Shown here: piece after piece, positions 7,671-18,903 of the stretch
Layout: each line of letters begins with the position of its first letter
How positions within the stretch are numbered: the stretch's first letter is position 1
Source of the DNA: Comamonas sp. JUb58
GTDB taxonomy: Bacteria > Pseudomonadota > Gammaproteobacteria > Burkholderiales > Burkholderiaceae_C
DNA length: 64,000 nt
NCBI RefSeq assembly: GCF_004364775.1
Contig: NZ_SOAL01000008.1
Span: 62,001-126,000, forward strand
Reading direction: 5' to 3'
Made by a program: the position numbers and the translations under genes
Notes under the pieces: model-generated
The model's input: only the letters and a program-made list of their open reading frames with translations
The model's database searches: none
Told to the model about the DNA's origin: nothing

Positions 7671-9326
7671 TTATCTGTTGGCGACGGGTGCCGCTGGCAG
7701 TTGGTAGCCTTTGAACTGCTCGCGCAGCCGGGTCTTGAGCAGCTTGCCGGTCGCGGTGTGGGGCAGCTCATCGACAAACTCCACCGCATCGGGCAGCCAC
7801 CAGCGCGCCAGCCGGTCCTTCATAAAGTCCAGCACTTCCTGGCCGCTCACATCGGTGCCGGGCTTGCGCACGATGACCAGCAGCGGGCGTTCCTGCCAGC
7901 GCTCGTGGTGTACGCCGATGACGGCGGCTTCTTTGACAGCGGGGTGGGCCAGCGCCAGGTTCTCGATGTCAATCGACGAGATCCATTCGCCGCCGGACTT
8001 GATGACATCCTTGGCGCGGTCGGTGATCTGTACAAAGCCTTCTTCATCGATCCGGGCCACATCGCCGGTGTTCAACCAGCCTTGCGCGTCCAGCGCCGAG
8101 CCGGCCTCTTGCCCGTAATAGGCGGAGATGACCCAGGGCCCGCGCACACGCAGCTCGCCAGGGGCTGGGTCGCCGGGCGGCAGTTGTTGCCCCTCGTCAT
8201 TGAAGATGGCCACATCCACGCCATACATGGGCCGGCCCTGGCGGGCGCGCACATCAATGCGCTCATCGCGGGCCAGTGCCTCATGCTGGGGCAGCAGGGT
8301 GCTGACGGTGGCTACCGGGCTGGTCTCGGTCATGCCCCAGGCCTGGTTGGCGGTCACACCCAGCAGGCTGTCGAACTGGTCGATCATTGCGCGGGGCGCG
8401 GCAGAGCCGCCCATCATGATGCGTTCCAGCTTCAAGGCATCCTTGTCGCCGGCGGGCAGGCTTTCCACATATTGCAAGAAGCCCATCCAGACGGTGGGAA
8501 CGCCCAGCGAGAAGGTGCAGCCCTCGTCGCGCATCAGCTGGTACAGCGCCTTGCCACTCAAATCCGGCCCGGGCAGCACCAGCTTGGCGCCGCACATGGC
8601 GCTGGCATAGGGCAGGCCCCAGGCGTTGACATGGAACATCGGCACGGTGAGCAGCACGCAATCGCGGGCACGCAGGGCCAGGCCATCGGCCGCGCAGACC
8701 ACCCAGGAATGCAGCACGGTAGAGCGGTGGCTGTAGAGCACGCCCTTGGGGTTGCCGGTGGTGCCCGAGGTGTAGCACAGCGACGAGGCGCTGTCCTCGG
8801 TCAGCTCGGGCCAGTCAAAATCGCCCGCGTCTTCGGCCACCAGGTCCTCGTAGCACAGCAGTGGGGCGGGCAGGTCCATGGCCGGCATCTGGTCGGGCTT
8901 GCACAGCGCCACAAAGGCCTTCACCGTTTTGAGGCTGGGCGCCAGCTCGGCCACCATGCCGGCAAAGCTCAAATCAAAGAACACATAATCATCGGCCGCA
9001 TGGTTGATGATGTAGCGGATCTGGTCGGCAAATAGGCGCGGGTTGACGGTGTGCAGCACCGCGCCGGCGCCCGATACGGCGTAGTACAGCTCCAGGTGGC
9101 GGTGCGTGTTCCAGGCCAGTGTAGCCACGCGTGCACCGCTGGCCATGCCCTGGCGCAGCAGGGCGGCGGCCAGGCGCCGCGAGCGCTGGGACACGGTCAG
9201 CCAGTTCGAGCGCGTGAGCTCGCCGTCCGGCGTGCGGGAGACGACTTCCACCTGGGGATGAAAGCGTGCTGCATGTTCCAGCAAGCCGGAAATCCGCAGC
9301 GCGCGCTGCTGCATTAGCCCTTGCAT
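7671..9326 (-). CDS. Acyl-CoA synthetase (AMP-forming, medium/long-chain type)
   Basis: A 551-residue ANL-superfamily ligase that activates a carboxylic acid through an acyl-AMP to the CoA thioester. Phosphate-binding [12 protein letters not shown] is at residues 185-196, followed by WGMTET, the hinge [12 protein letters not shown], the KSGGEWIS segment and the C-terminal catalytic Lys in TATGKLLKT. Overall it looks like the AlkK-type fatty acyl-CoA synthetases. AAGGAG sits six bases before the ATG at 9326. It is the first gene of the leftward operon, with an operator-like palindrome at 9350-9365 only about 24 bases upstream. It would activate the acid released by the lactonase/SDR steps, or an imported acid, for the beta-oxidation enzymes encoded divergently. 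Confidence 0.92.
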   Translation of the reverse strand: MQGLMQQRALRISGLLEHAARFHPQVEVVSRTPDGELTRSNWLTVSQRSRRLAAALLRQGMASGARVATLAWNTHRHLELYYAVSGAGAVLHTVNPRLFADQIRYIINHAADDYVFFDLSFAGMVAELAPSLKTVKAFVALCKPDQMPAMDLPAPLLCYEDLVAEDAGDFDWPELTEDSASSLCYTSGTTGNPKGVLYSHRSTVLHSWVVCAADGLALRARDCVLLTVPMFHVNAWGLPYASAMCGAKLVLPGPDLSGKALYQLMRDEGCTFSLGVPTVWMGFLQYVESLPAGDKDALKLERIMMGGSAAPRAMIDQFDSLLGVTANQAWGMTETSPVATVSTLLPQHEALARDERIDVRARQGRPMYGVDVAIFNDEGQQLPPGDPAPGELRVRGPWVISAYYGQEAGSALDAQGWLNTGDVARIDEEGFVQITDRAKDVIKSGGEWISSIDIENLALAHPAVKEAAVIGVHHERWQERPLLVIVRKPGTDVSGQEVLDFMKDRLARWWLPDAVEFVDELPHTATGKLLKTRLREQFKGYQLPAAPVANR

Positions 9327-9349
9327 GTTGCTCCTTGTTTTGTTTTATA

Positions 9350-9365
9350 TACCTGTCGGCAGGTA
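9350..9365. promoter_or_regulatory. Operator-like palindrome 1 (TetR-type) upstream of acyl-CoA synthetase
   Basis: TACCTGTCGGCAGGTA is an inverted repeat with perfect 6-bp arms around TCGG. It lies about 24 bases upstream of the acyl-CoA synthetase ATG, where a repressor would block transcription. A second copy matching 13 of 16 positions is at 9454-9469. Shape and placement fit a TetR/AcrR-family operator; no tetR gene is in the window. Confidence 0.6.
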
Positions 9366-9453
9366 AAAAGTTTAGCAGCCGCAGCAGCGCTGCAAGCTCG
9401 GGATTACCCTGGACTTGTCCCCTCCAAAACGCTTGCGGGGAAACCCTGTTGTT

Positions 9454-9469
9454 TACCGGTCGGCAAGTA
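9454..9469. promoter_or_regulatory. Operator-like palindrome 2 (TetR-type) upstream of BVMO
   Basis: TACCGGTCGGCAAGTA, the same motif as at 9350-9365 with three mismatches, 104 bp centre to centre. It lies 112 bases before the BVMO start. The pair brackets the divergent promoter region and suggests that one regulator controls both arms. Confidence 0.55.
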
Positions 9470-9580
9470 GGCATGATGCAGCGAGAACAAGGCGGAGGCG
9501 GTCTGCCATCCCCTATCGAGCCGGTGCCCCGCTGCGGTGTGGCGGGGCGGCCGGCACCAGCCAGCAGGAGACAAAGAGCA

Positions 9581-11245
9581 ATGGACAATCACACAATCCA
9601 CCAGGTGGATGCGGTCATCGTGGGCGCCGGTTTTGGCGGTCTGTGCGCAGTGCACAAGTTCCGGGAGATGGGGCTGAAGATCCAGGCCTTCGAGGCCGGC
9701 GGCGATGTGGGCGGCGTCTGGTACTGGAACCGCTACCCCGGCGCGCGGGTGGACCTGCCCAGCATCGACTACAGCTTCTCGTTCTCGCCCGAGGTCGAGC
9801 AGGAATGGACCTGGTCCGAGCAGTTTGCCGCGCAGCCCGAGCTGATGCGCTACTTCAACTTTGTCGCCGAGCGGCTGGACCTGCGCAAGCACTACCAGTT
9901 CAACACCCGCGTGGAGAGCGCCCGCTGGGACGAGGCACGCCAGCTGTGGGTGGTGCGCACCAACCGGGGCGATTGCTATGAGGCGCGCTACTGCATCATG
10001 GCGACCGGGCCGCTGTCGGTACCGAAGGAGCCCGAGATTGAAGGCATTGAGCGCTTTGGCGGGCAGATCCTGCGCGCGGCGCGCTGGCCGCATGAGCCGG
10101 TGGATTTCAGTGGCAAGCGCGTGGGCGTGATCGGCACCGGATCGACCGGCATCCAGATCGTGCAGGAAGTGGGCAAGCAGGCCTGCGAGCTGTTTGTCTT
10201 TCAGCGCACGCCGAGCTTTACGATGCCGATGCGCAATGTACCGCTAGAGGCGGACTATGTCGCCCAGGTCAAGCGCCACTATGCCGGCATCCGCGAGCTG
10301 GCGCGCAACAGCAATGTGGGTGGCGTGCGGCCGCAGTCGAGCCGCCCCTTCTTCAGCGTGACGCCGGCGCAGCGCCAGGCGCTGCTGGAAGATGCCTGGC
10401 TGCAAGGCGGCCTGGCCATGCTGGGCACCTTTGCCGACCTGATGCAGAACGAGCAGGCCAATGAGGAAGTGGCCGAGTTTGTGCGCGGCAAGATTGGCGA
10501 GGCGGTAGACGACCCAGCCACCGCCGAGGCGCTGAAGCCGCGCGGGTACCCCATCTTTGCCCGCCGCCCCTGCCTGGACACCGGCTACTACGAAACCTAC
10601 AACCAGCCCCATGTGCATCTGCGCGACTGCATCAGCGACCCGATCGTGTCCATCACCGAGAAGGGCGTGCGCACGCAATCGGGCGAGGTCGAGCTGGATG
10701 TGCTGATCTTTGCCACCGGCTACGACGGCCTGACCGGCGCGCTGCTGGCCTTTGAGGTGGAAGGGCGCGATGGCCTGACGGTGCAGCAGAAGTGGAAGGA
10801 GGGTGCGACCTCCTGCCTGGGCATCATGATGCATGGCTTCCCCAATTTGTTCATGACCACCGGGCCCAACGGCCCATCGGCCCTGGCCAATGTGGTGCGC
10901 ACCAGCGAGAACGATGTGGACTGGACGGCAGCCGCCATCCGCCACATGCAGGCCCAGGGTTTTAGTAGCATCGAGCCCAGCGCGCAAGAGGAGCAGGCCT
11001 GGATGGACCTGGTCCATTCGCTGGCGCCGCGCACCTTGCTGTCCAAGGCCAAGACCTGGTATGTGGGCGCCAATGTGCAGGGCAAGGCCCCGGGCCTGAC
11101 CATGTTTACCGGCGGCTTCCAGAAGTACCGCGAGCATTGCAACGCCGCCATCCAGAAGGGCTTCAGCGGCTACCACTTTGCGCAGAAGCGCGAATGCGAG
11201 CGCGCGGCAGACGCCAGCGCAACAGTGGAAAACGCCGCGCACTGA
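9581..11245 (+). CDS. Baeyer-Villiger-type flavin monooxygenase with altered fingerprint
   Basis: A 554-residue FAD/NADPH monooxygenase close in length and motif layout to cyclohexanone/cyclopentanone monooxygenases, which insert oxygen next to a ketone to give an ester or lactone. Seen: FAD-binding GAGFGG at residues 15-20, NRYPGARVD at 50-58, NADPH-binding GTGSTG at 185-190, the late FATGYDGLTG motif and a C-terminal KTWYVGANVQGK segment. The BVMO fingerprint FxGxxxHxxxW is present at 159-169 but its His is Arg165 (codon CGC at 10073-10075). AGGAG lies about 11 bases before the ATG; the longer frame from 9266 crosses the promoter region. Divergent from the synthetase/lactonase operon and followed by beta-oxidation genes. 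Ketone substrate unknown. Confidence 0.88.
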   Translation: MDNHTIHQVDAVIVGAGFGGLCAVHKFREMGLKIQAFEAGGDVGGVWYWNRYPGARVDLPSIDYSFSFSPEVEQEWTWSEQFAAQPELMRYFNFVAERLDLRKHYQFNTRVESARWDEARQLWVVRTNRGDCYEARYCIMATGPLSVPKEPEIEGIERFGGQILRAARWPHEPVDFSGKRVGVIGTGSTGIQIVQEVGKQACELFVFQRTPSFTMPMRNVPLEADYVAQVKRHYAGIRELARNSNVGGVRPQSSRPFFSVTPAQRQALLEDAWLQGGLAMLGTFADLMQNEQANEEVAEFVRGKIGEAVDDPATAEALKPRGYPIFARRPCLDTGYYETYNQPHVHLRDCISDPIVSITEKGVRTQSGEVELDVLIFATGYDGLTGALLAFEVEGRDGLTVQQKWKEGATSCLGIMMHGFPNLFMTTGPNGPSALANVVRTSENDVDWTAAAIRHMQAQGFSSIEPSAQEEQAWMDLVHSLAPRTLLSKAKTWYVGANVQGKAPGLTMFTGGFQKYREHCNAAIQKGFSGYHFAQKRECERAADASATVENAAH

Positions 11246-11317
11246 TAACCTGGGTTTTCAAGCCCCTGGACGGCCGCATGGCCCCGGGGGCTGTGCCTGC
11301 CTGCGTCCTGCAGCCAG

Positions 11318-11478
11318 GGATGCTCTGCAAAACCCTCGCCAAGCGGGATGGACGCGGATAGGGATGAGACGCAAGGCATCTTTTGCAGTCAATAGCCGTA
11401 GCTATTGACAAGGAAGACAACACAGCGGATCGCCCGAGACCGCGTTCAGACCACGGCAGGGAGTTTTGCAGAGGATCC
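11318..11478 (-). mobile_element. MITE-like element, copy A
   Basis: A 161-bp non-coding element, one of three in the window. Its ends are imperfect inverted repeats (GGATGCTCTGCAAAAC... and the complement of GGATCCTCTGCAAAAC), flanked by CCAG on the left and CTAG on the right. Its centre has a 9-bp inverted repeat, GTCAATAGC/GCTATTGAC. Oriented opposite to copies B and C. It sits between the BVMO and the hydratase/dehydrogenase gene, ending 36 bases before the latter's ATG. It encodes no protein; IS5-type ends are an inference. Confidence 0.8.
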
Positions 11479-11514
11479 CTAGGCATTTTTATCTTCCACC
11501 AAGAGCTGCCAGCC

Positions 11515-13620
<2,106 letters not shown>

Positions 13621-13668
13621 GGGCCTGAAGGCCGGAAGGCTTAACCATCAACATTGAAGAGCACCGCC

Positions 13669-14853
13669 ATGAAAGACGCCGTCATTGTTTCCACCGCCCG
13701 CACGGGCATCGGCCGGGCCTACAAGGGCTCGCTCAACCACACCCGCTCGCCCCACATGATGGGCCACACCATCCAGCACGCGGTGGCGCGTGCTGGGGTC
13801 GACCCGGCAGAGGTGGACGATGTCGTGGTCGGCTGCGTGCTGACGGCGGGCACGGCCGGCATGAACCTGGCACGCAATGCCTTGCTGGCCGCAGGCCTGC
13901 CGATGATCGTGGCCGGGCAGACGATAGACCGGCAATGCGCCTCGGGCCTGATGGCGATTGCCACGGCGGCCAAGCAGGTGCTGGTTGATGGCATGCAGGT
14001 GGTGGTGGCGGGCGGCTGCGACAACATCACGGCCGTGCAGACCCCCTATATGGAATGGGCCAGCCGCGAGCGCGATCCAGCCGTTATCGCCCATGCGGCC
14101 CATGCCTATATGCCGATGCTGCAAACGGCCGAGCATGTGGCGCGTAAGTACCGCATCAGCCGCGAGGCACAGGATGCCTATGCGCTGGAGTCGCAGCTAC
14201 GCACCGCGCGCGCCCAGGCCGCTGGCCTGTTCGACCGCGAGATCGTGCCCTTCAGCACCCAGATGGCGGTGACCGACAAGCTCACCAAGGAAGTCAGCCT
14301 GCAGGACGTGACCCTGGCCCGCGACGAAGGCAACCGCCCCGACACCAGCCTGAAAGGGCTGGCCGCGCTCAAGCCGGTGATCGAGGGCGGCGTCATCACC
14401 GCCGGCAATGCCAGCCAGCTGTCGGATGGCGCCTCGGCCTGCGTGGTCATGGATTCGGTGCTGGCCGAGCGCCGGGGCCTGGAGGTGCTGGGCATTTACC
14501 GGGGCATGGCGGTAGCAGGATGCGCGCCGGAAGAGATGGGCATCGGCCCCATCTATGCGATCCCCAAGCTCCTGGCCCAGCACGGGCTGAGTGTGCAAGA
14601 CATTGGTCTGTGGGAGCTGAACGAGGCCTTTGCCTGCCAGGCACTGTACTGCCGCGACCAGCTGGGTATCGATCCTGAGCGCTTCAATGTCAATGGCGGC
14701 GGTATCTCCATCGGCCACCCCTATGGCATGACGGGCGCCCGCATCGCCAGCCACGCCTTGCTGGAAGGCCAGCGCCGGGGTGTGCGCTATGTGGTGGCCA
14801 CCATGTGCGTGGGCGGCGGTATGGGGGCTGCTGCGTTGTTTGAGGTCGCGTGA
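13669..14853 (+). CDS. Thiolase (acetyl-CoA acyltransferase)
   Basis: A 394-residue degradative thiolase that cleaves 3-ketoacyl-CoA with CoA to release acetyl-CoA. The nucleophile Cys90 is in DRQCASG, the second catalytic site is [19 protein letters not shown], and the final Cys lies in [10 protein letters not shown] close to the C-terminus. The start at 13669 ([12 protein letters not shown]) gives the usual thiolase N-terminus; the ATG at 13654 adds only five residues. It is 48 bases after the hydratase/dehydrogenase gene and one base before the acyl-CoA dehydrogenase gene, consistent with one transcript. It completes the beta-oxidation cycle of this locus. Confidence 0.93.
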   Translation: MKDAVIVSTARTGIGRAYKGSLNHTRSPHMMGHTIQHAVARAGVDPAEVDDVVVGCVLTAGTAGMNLARNALLAAGLPMIVAGQTIDRQCASGLMAIATAAKQVLVDGMQVVVAGGCDNITAVQTPYMEWASRERDPAVIAHAAHAYMPMLQTAEHVARKYRISREAQDAYALESQLRTARAQAAGLFDREIVPFSTQMAVTDKLTKEVSLQDVTLARDEGNRPDTSLKGLAALKPVIEGGVITAGNASQLSDGASACVVMDSVLAERRGLEVLGIYRGMAVAGCAPEEMGIGPIYAIPKLLAQHGLSVQDIGLWELNEAFACQALYCRDQLGIDPERFNVNGGGISIGHPYGMTGARIASHALLEGQRRGVRYVVATMCVGGGMGAAALFEVA

Positions 14854-14854
14854 G

Positions 14855-16702
14855 ATGCAACTCGACTACGCCAGTATCCGCCAGACCCTGGATTTTTTGC
14901 TCTATGACTGGCTAGAGGTAGAGGCGCTCAGCCGCCATGCACGCTATGCCGGGCACGACCGCCAGACCTACGGCGCTGTGCTGGACATGTGCGAGCGCCT
15001 GGCCGCCGACAAGTTTGAGCCCTTCAACCGCCTGGTCGATCAGCAGGAGCCGCATTTTGACGGCCAGCAGCTGCACCTGCCCGACTGCACACCGGCGGCA
15101 TGCGCTGCCTATGCCGAATCGGGCATGCTGGCGGCATCGCACGACTACGAGGTGGGAGGGATGCAGCTGCCCTGCGTGGTGGAGATGGCGGCCAACAGCA
15201 TGGTCTCGGCGGCCAGCATCGCCCTCAAGGCCTACTCAATGCTGACGGCGGCCAATGCCAGCCTGCTGATGGCCCATGGCACGCCCGCGCAGCAAAAGGC
15301 CTTTGCGCTGCCCCAGCTGCAAGGCCGCTTTTTTGGCACGATGAACCTCAGCGAGCCGCAAGCCGGCTCCAGCCTGTCGGACATCACGACGCGTGCCGTG
15401 CCCGATGGTGCCGACCATGCCGACGACCCGCTGGGCCCGCGCTACCGGCTGACGGGCCGCAAGATGTGGATCTCCGGCGGTGAGCATGCGATGGGCGAGA
15501 ACATCGTCCACCTGGTGCTGGCCAAGGTGCCTGATGACAGCGGCCGACTGCCCGCCGGCGTGGGTGGCATCTCGCTGTTCATCGTGCCTAAATACATGGT
15601 CGATACCGAAGGCCGGGTCACCGGCGAGCGCAACGACATCGCACTGGCCGGGCTGAACCACAAGCTGGGCTACCGGGGCACCGTCAACACCTTGCTGCAC
15701 TATGGCGAGCAGGGTGGGGCCATTGGCTACCGCGTGGGCGCGCTGGGCGCGGGCCTGCAGTGCATGTTCCACATGATGAACGAGGCCCGCATCCAGGTGG
15801 GGCTGGGCGCCACCATGCTGGGCTACGCCGGCTATCTGCAATCGCGCGACTATGCCCGCCAGCGCCCCCAGGGCCGCCCGGTCGCTGCCGGCCAGAAGGT
15901 GGTAAAGAACGCGCAGCAGCCCCAGGTGCCGATTGCCGAGCATGCCGATGTCAAACGCATGCTGCTGGCGCAAAAAAGCTATGCCGAAGGCGCGCTGGCG
16001 CTGCAGCTGTACTGCGCCAAGCTGGTTGATACCCAGCGCGCTGGCGAGCAGCAGCAGGCCGATGCCGCCCAGCTGCTGCTGCAGGTGCTTACCCCCATCG
16101 CCAAAAGCTGGCCCAGCCAGTGGTGCCAGGAGGGCAACAGCCTTGCCATCCAGGTGCTCGGCGGCTATGGCTACACGCGCGACTACGCCGTGGAGCAGCA
16201 CTGGCGTGACAACCGGCTCAACATGATCCACGAAGGCACCCACGGCATCCAGGCCCTCGACCTGCTGGGCCGCAAGCTGCGCATGGACGGCGGCGCCGCC
16301 TGGTCCTTGCTGCAGGCCGAGATCGCACAAACCGTCGCCGCTGCCAGAAAGGTCCCCGCATGCGCCCCCTGGGCCGACCACCTAGCCACCGCCACCCAAG
16401 CCCTACAAGCCGCCACCGAAGCCGCCTGGTCCAGCGGCAACGCCCAACTGGCCCTCGCCAACGCCACCGCCTACATGACCGCCTTCGGCCATGTCACGCT
16501 GGCCTGGCTGTGGCTGGATGTCGCCGTCAAAGCGCATGCGGGCATGGCGGATGCCGAAGCGGGGCGGCAGGCCTTTTTGCAGGGCAAGCTCGATTGCGCG
16601 CGCTACTTTTACGCGTATGAGCTGCCGCTGGTGCAGGCTTGGTTGGCGCCGGTAATGGCGGGGGAGATGTTGTTTTTGGAGGTGGGGGGGAGGGGGTTTT
16701 GA
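14855..16702 (+). CDS. Acyl-CoA dehydrogenase, DmdC-like long form
   Basis: A 615-residue FAD enzyme, longer than ordinary acyl-CoA dehydrogenases (about 380) and matching the DmdC-type family, which has an extra N-terminal helical region and a C-terminal extension. Seen: MNLSEPQAGSSLSD, the FAD/substrate region LTGRKMWISGGEH, and YEGT-like HEGTHGIQALDLLGRK, which carries the presumed catalytic Glu. It begins one base after the thiolase stop and is the last gene of the rightward arm. It probably introduces the 2,3-double bond in the acyl-CoA made by the synthetase. DmdC itself acts on methylmercaptopropionyl-CoA, but most relatives are not characterised, so no substrate is assigned. The last 100 bases of the gene contain a marked G-run. 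Confidence 0.9.
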   Translation: MQLDYASIRQTLDFLLYDWLEVEALSRHARYAGHDRQTYGAVLDMCERLAADKFEPFNRLVDQQEPHFDGQQLHLPDCTPAACAAYAESGMLAASHDYEVGGMQLPCVVEMAANSMVSAASIALKAYSMLTAANASLLMAHGTPAQQKAFALPQLQGRFFGTMNLSEPQAGSSLSDITTRAVPDGADHADDPLGPRYRLTGRKMWISGGEHAMGENIVHLVLAKVPDDSGRLPAGVGGISLFIVPKYMVDTEGRVTGERNDIALAGLNHKLGYRGTVNTLLHYGEQGGAIGYRVGALGAGLQCMFHMMNEARIQVGLGATMLGYAGYLQSRDYARQRPQGRPVAAGQKVVKNAQQPQVPIAEHADVKRMLLAQKSYAEGALALQLYCAKLVDTQRAGEQQQADAAQLLLQVLTPIAKSWPSQWCQEGNSLAIQVLGGYGYTRDYAVEQHWRDNRLNMIHEGTHGIQALDLLGRKLRMDGGAAWSLLQAEIAQTVAAARKVPACAPWADHLATATQALQAATEAAWSSGNAQLALANATAYMTAFGHVTLAWLWLDVAVKAHAGMADAEAGRQAFLQGKLDCARYFYAYELPLVQAWLAPVMAGEMLFLEVGGRGF

Positions 16703-16801
16703 GGGTCAGGGATTAGGCGTCTTATAATATTGGTGATTGTAATAACCAATGCGACAGCGCATTCGATTATTATATTGAGATTTTACTTAGGCGTCTATGT
16801 G
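16703..16801. other. AT-rich junction with 10-bp direct repeat
   Basis: Short gap marking an abrupt change from GC-rich catabolic genes to an AT-rich segment. TTAGGCGTCT occurs twice (16713-16722 and 16787-16796), 74 bases apart. It could be a relic of an insertion boundary; no terminator-like hairpin with T-tract was seen. Confidence 0.35.
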
Positions 16802-17707
16802 TCATATGACATTCTGGTTCGATAAGTTAGGTGCCATTTCTATCACAAGGCTCTCATCTTCCGTGCCAAGTCCGTGCTGGTACAACACCGCTCCTCTGCA
16901 ATTAACGAATGCTGGCTCTGATGTGGGATCCATTTCGTTATATGCCAACCCATGCAAACTGTTCTCAAAAAGAACGCCTAGTTGCTTCTTGCCTATGCAA
17001 AGCTTCAACTGATCGTCATTATTTTGCACATATTTCTGTAAAGCATTCTCACTAACGTGGCGAAAATCCATGGCGTGGGGATAGATGGCGATCTGTAACC
17101 CGGGGTTTAGCACATCTGTAATCTTGCATGCTATCAATCCTCGAGACTTAGATGAAGCATCCGCCTTAAGCCGAATGCCTAGCTGATCTCGAGCTTGGCC
17201 TATACGCTTTAAGACTTTTGAGGCCGATTGAACTCGTTTGCTCTCTACGTATATCTTATGCTTCCCCACCCATGTGATTGTGTCGGCTATACTCGTAACG
17301 TCTACGGGGTATCCGGCAGCGATAAAGCGCGCAGAGATGGATAGTTCAAAAGCAAAGTCACGAGATGGGTCAGCTCCAATTTTCGATTTGAAAGGTGTTC
17401 CTGATGTCACTTTTTTGAGCTGCTGCAGATATGTTGCTGAGTCAATTCGTTCCATCCATTTTCGAATGCGGATGAGATCTGATGCCTCAGTGAGTGCAAT
17501 AATGTAGTTCTTGAAGCCCTCATCCGATTGAAGTGAATCTGGTTCGGCGCTCTTGAAGTCATGCAGCACCTTCATGTATGTTGCAAAGCGATTAGATGCG
17601 GTGAAGACTCCTAGAGATTTCAACCATTCACATGCTTCGATGAATGCTGCTTCTATCTTGGAGCCTTCTTCAATATATATTTGGGCAGGTAAATTGAGCT
17701 TGAGCAT
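16802..17707 (-). CDS. Putative PD-(D/E)XK nuclease-like protein
   Basis: A 301-residue protein that I do not recognise as a named family. A central region (about 118-200) has the order of a restriction-endonuclease core: Glu121 in a helix (DFAFELSISARFIAAGY), Asp142 before a strand, then KIYVESKR with Glu155 and Lys157, and a helix rich in Lys/Gln. The N-terminal 110 residues are helical and the C-terminus is mixed. No signal peptide or membrane segment. It is AT-rich relative to the flanking metabolic genes and lies 209 bases after the Mrr-like gene on the same strand. A DNA-cleaving role in phage or plasmid restriction is plausible but unproven; it might be a non-catalytic partner. Confidence 0.5.
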   Translation of the reverse strand: MLKLNLPAQIYIEEGSKIEAAFIEACEWLKSLGVFTASNRFATYMKVLHDFKSAEPDSLQSDEGFKNYIIALTEASDLIRIRKWMERIDSATYLQQLKKVTSGTPFKSKIGADPSRDFAFELSISARFIAAGYPVDVTSIADTITWVGKHKIYVESKRVQSASKVLKRIGQARDQLGIRLKADASSKSRGLIACKITDVLNPGLQIAIYPHAMDFRHVSENALQKYVQNNDDQLKLCIGKKQLGVLFENSLHGLAYNEMDPTSEPAFVNCRGAVLYQHGLGTEDESLVIEMAPNLSNQNVI

Positions 17708-17916
17708 TAGCTATTTTAATTAAAAGATAGGTGAATTTAAAATAATTTCAATGTGAAATTGAAAATTGTATTTGATATTTGCAATGTGCGAGTTGTTGAA
17801 AATATCTTCTAAATGGCTTGGTGTTTGAAAGCGCAGACTACTTTCAAGGTTTGGCGATGATATAGTCTTTATTGTTGCGCTGCAGCCTCACAAAAAAGTT
17901 GGATTGCGATTTTCAA

Positions 17917-18903
17917 TCAGGGTGTGAGTCTTAGAAAGAACTCCTCTAGTTGGACGTCCAGCACTTCTGTCGGCTTCTCTCCATATGACTTCGCACGAAT
18001 AAGGTCCTTCAGCTCTTCGTCAGAAAGAAAAAGAATGAGCTTGTCTGATTCAACCCAAGCGCGTCGTCGAGCCAGGAGGGCTGATTCCGACGGTTGTTTC
18101 CGGCTGCACAGCACTCCAAACATGCGCATAGCCTTCGTGTAAAGGTAATGCTCAATAGACTCCACTTCGCGTCGCTTGACTCCATCCGTGTAATTCTTGA
18201 ACTCGGCGACCATGAAGCGAGTGGAGCAGGTTCGTTTGATTTCTTGCCAGAAGGCGTAGTCACTTGAAATTGGATAGACGGCGTCTCGTATATCAAGACC
18301 ATCGTCGCTTCTACTTTGTATAGATGGAACACCTAGTTGAGGAAAAAATGCGTAGTTAAGAATTTCTACGCATAGATTTTCGAAATCACGAAATGTGTTT
18401 ATTCCAGGAGGAAGTGCATCTAGTTGATCAATCAACTCCTTTGCCCTCGGGTCAAGCGGTGGTGACTGCTCAAAACTGCGATATGCGCCAGTTTGTGAAT
18501 TCGATTGCAGGCGAAATTCTTGTTCAATTTGAGGACTGTCTGCAAGAATTTCATTAAGCCGATGGGAGTCCCATACGGTGATGCCCTCGCGTGATTCGAT
18601 ATCCTCTATAAGGCTCTGAGGGAGCATCATTGATACAATCAGTAAGGCATTTGTAGTACCAATTAATTGCTTTGCAGAGCTGAGTTGAACTGCTGCTTGC
18701 TTGAGTACTATTGTCCCAATTCTTGGTCGTATGAAGTGCTTTACTTCGGTAACCCAGTTTTTTCCTGAAGAATCAGTGAGCGTAAAGTCTACGCCGATAT
18801 CTGTGCTTCTTGCGTCTTGAGGCTTCAATGAATAGCCCGATGCCTTTAATAATCGGACGCAGAGTTTCTCGAACTCCAGTCTGCTGAGTTTTGAATAATC
18901 CAT
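17917..18903 (-). CDS. Mrr-like restriction endonuclease with two nuclease-fold domains
   Basis: A 328-residue protein with two restriction-endonuclease-like halves. The first (1-115) matches the Mrr catalytic pattern: FEKLCVRLLKASGY, then GVDF with Asp39 and VTEVKHF with Glu53 and Lys55, followed by the helix containing KQAAVQL. The second (about 171-250) repeats the pattern as FENLCVEILNYAF, DGLDI with Asp204, and VAEFKNY with Glu234 and Lys236. Mrr-type enzymes cut modified foreign DNA (type IV restriction) or act as core nucleases of larger defence modules. No methyltransferase is next to it, which fits type IV. AT-rich composition and long non-coding flanks suggest recent acquisition. 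The nuclease fold is well supported, its target is unknown. Confidence 0.7.
   Translation of the reverse strand: MDYSKLSRLEFEKLCVRLLKASGYSLKPQDARSTDIGVDFTLTDSSGKNWVTEVKHFIRPRIGTIVLKQAAVQLSSAKQLIGTTNALLIVSMMLPQSLIEDIESREGITVWDSHRLNEILADSPQIEQEFRLQSNSQTGAYRSFEQSPPLDPRAKELIDQLDALPPGINTFRDFENLCVEILNYAFFPQLGVPSIQSRSDDGLDIRDAVYPISSDYAFWQEIKRTCSTRFMVAEFKNYTDGVKRREVESIEHYLYTKAMRMFGVLCSRKQPSESALLARRRAWVESDKLILFLSDEELKDLIRAKSYGEKPTEVLDVQLEEFFLRLTP

Noticed and set aside
6432-9035. 867-codon open frame on the plus strand
   Set aside because: Mirror frame of the SDR, lactonase and acyl-CoA synthetase genes; Gly/Ala/His/Gln-rich composition and no family motif.
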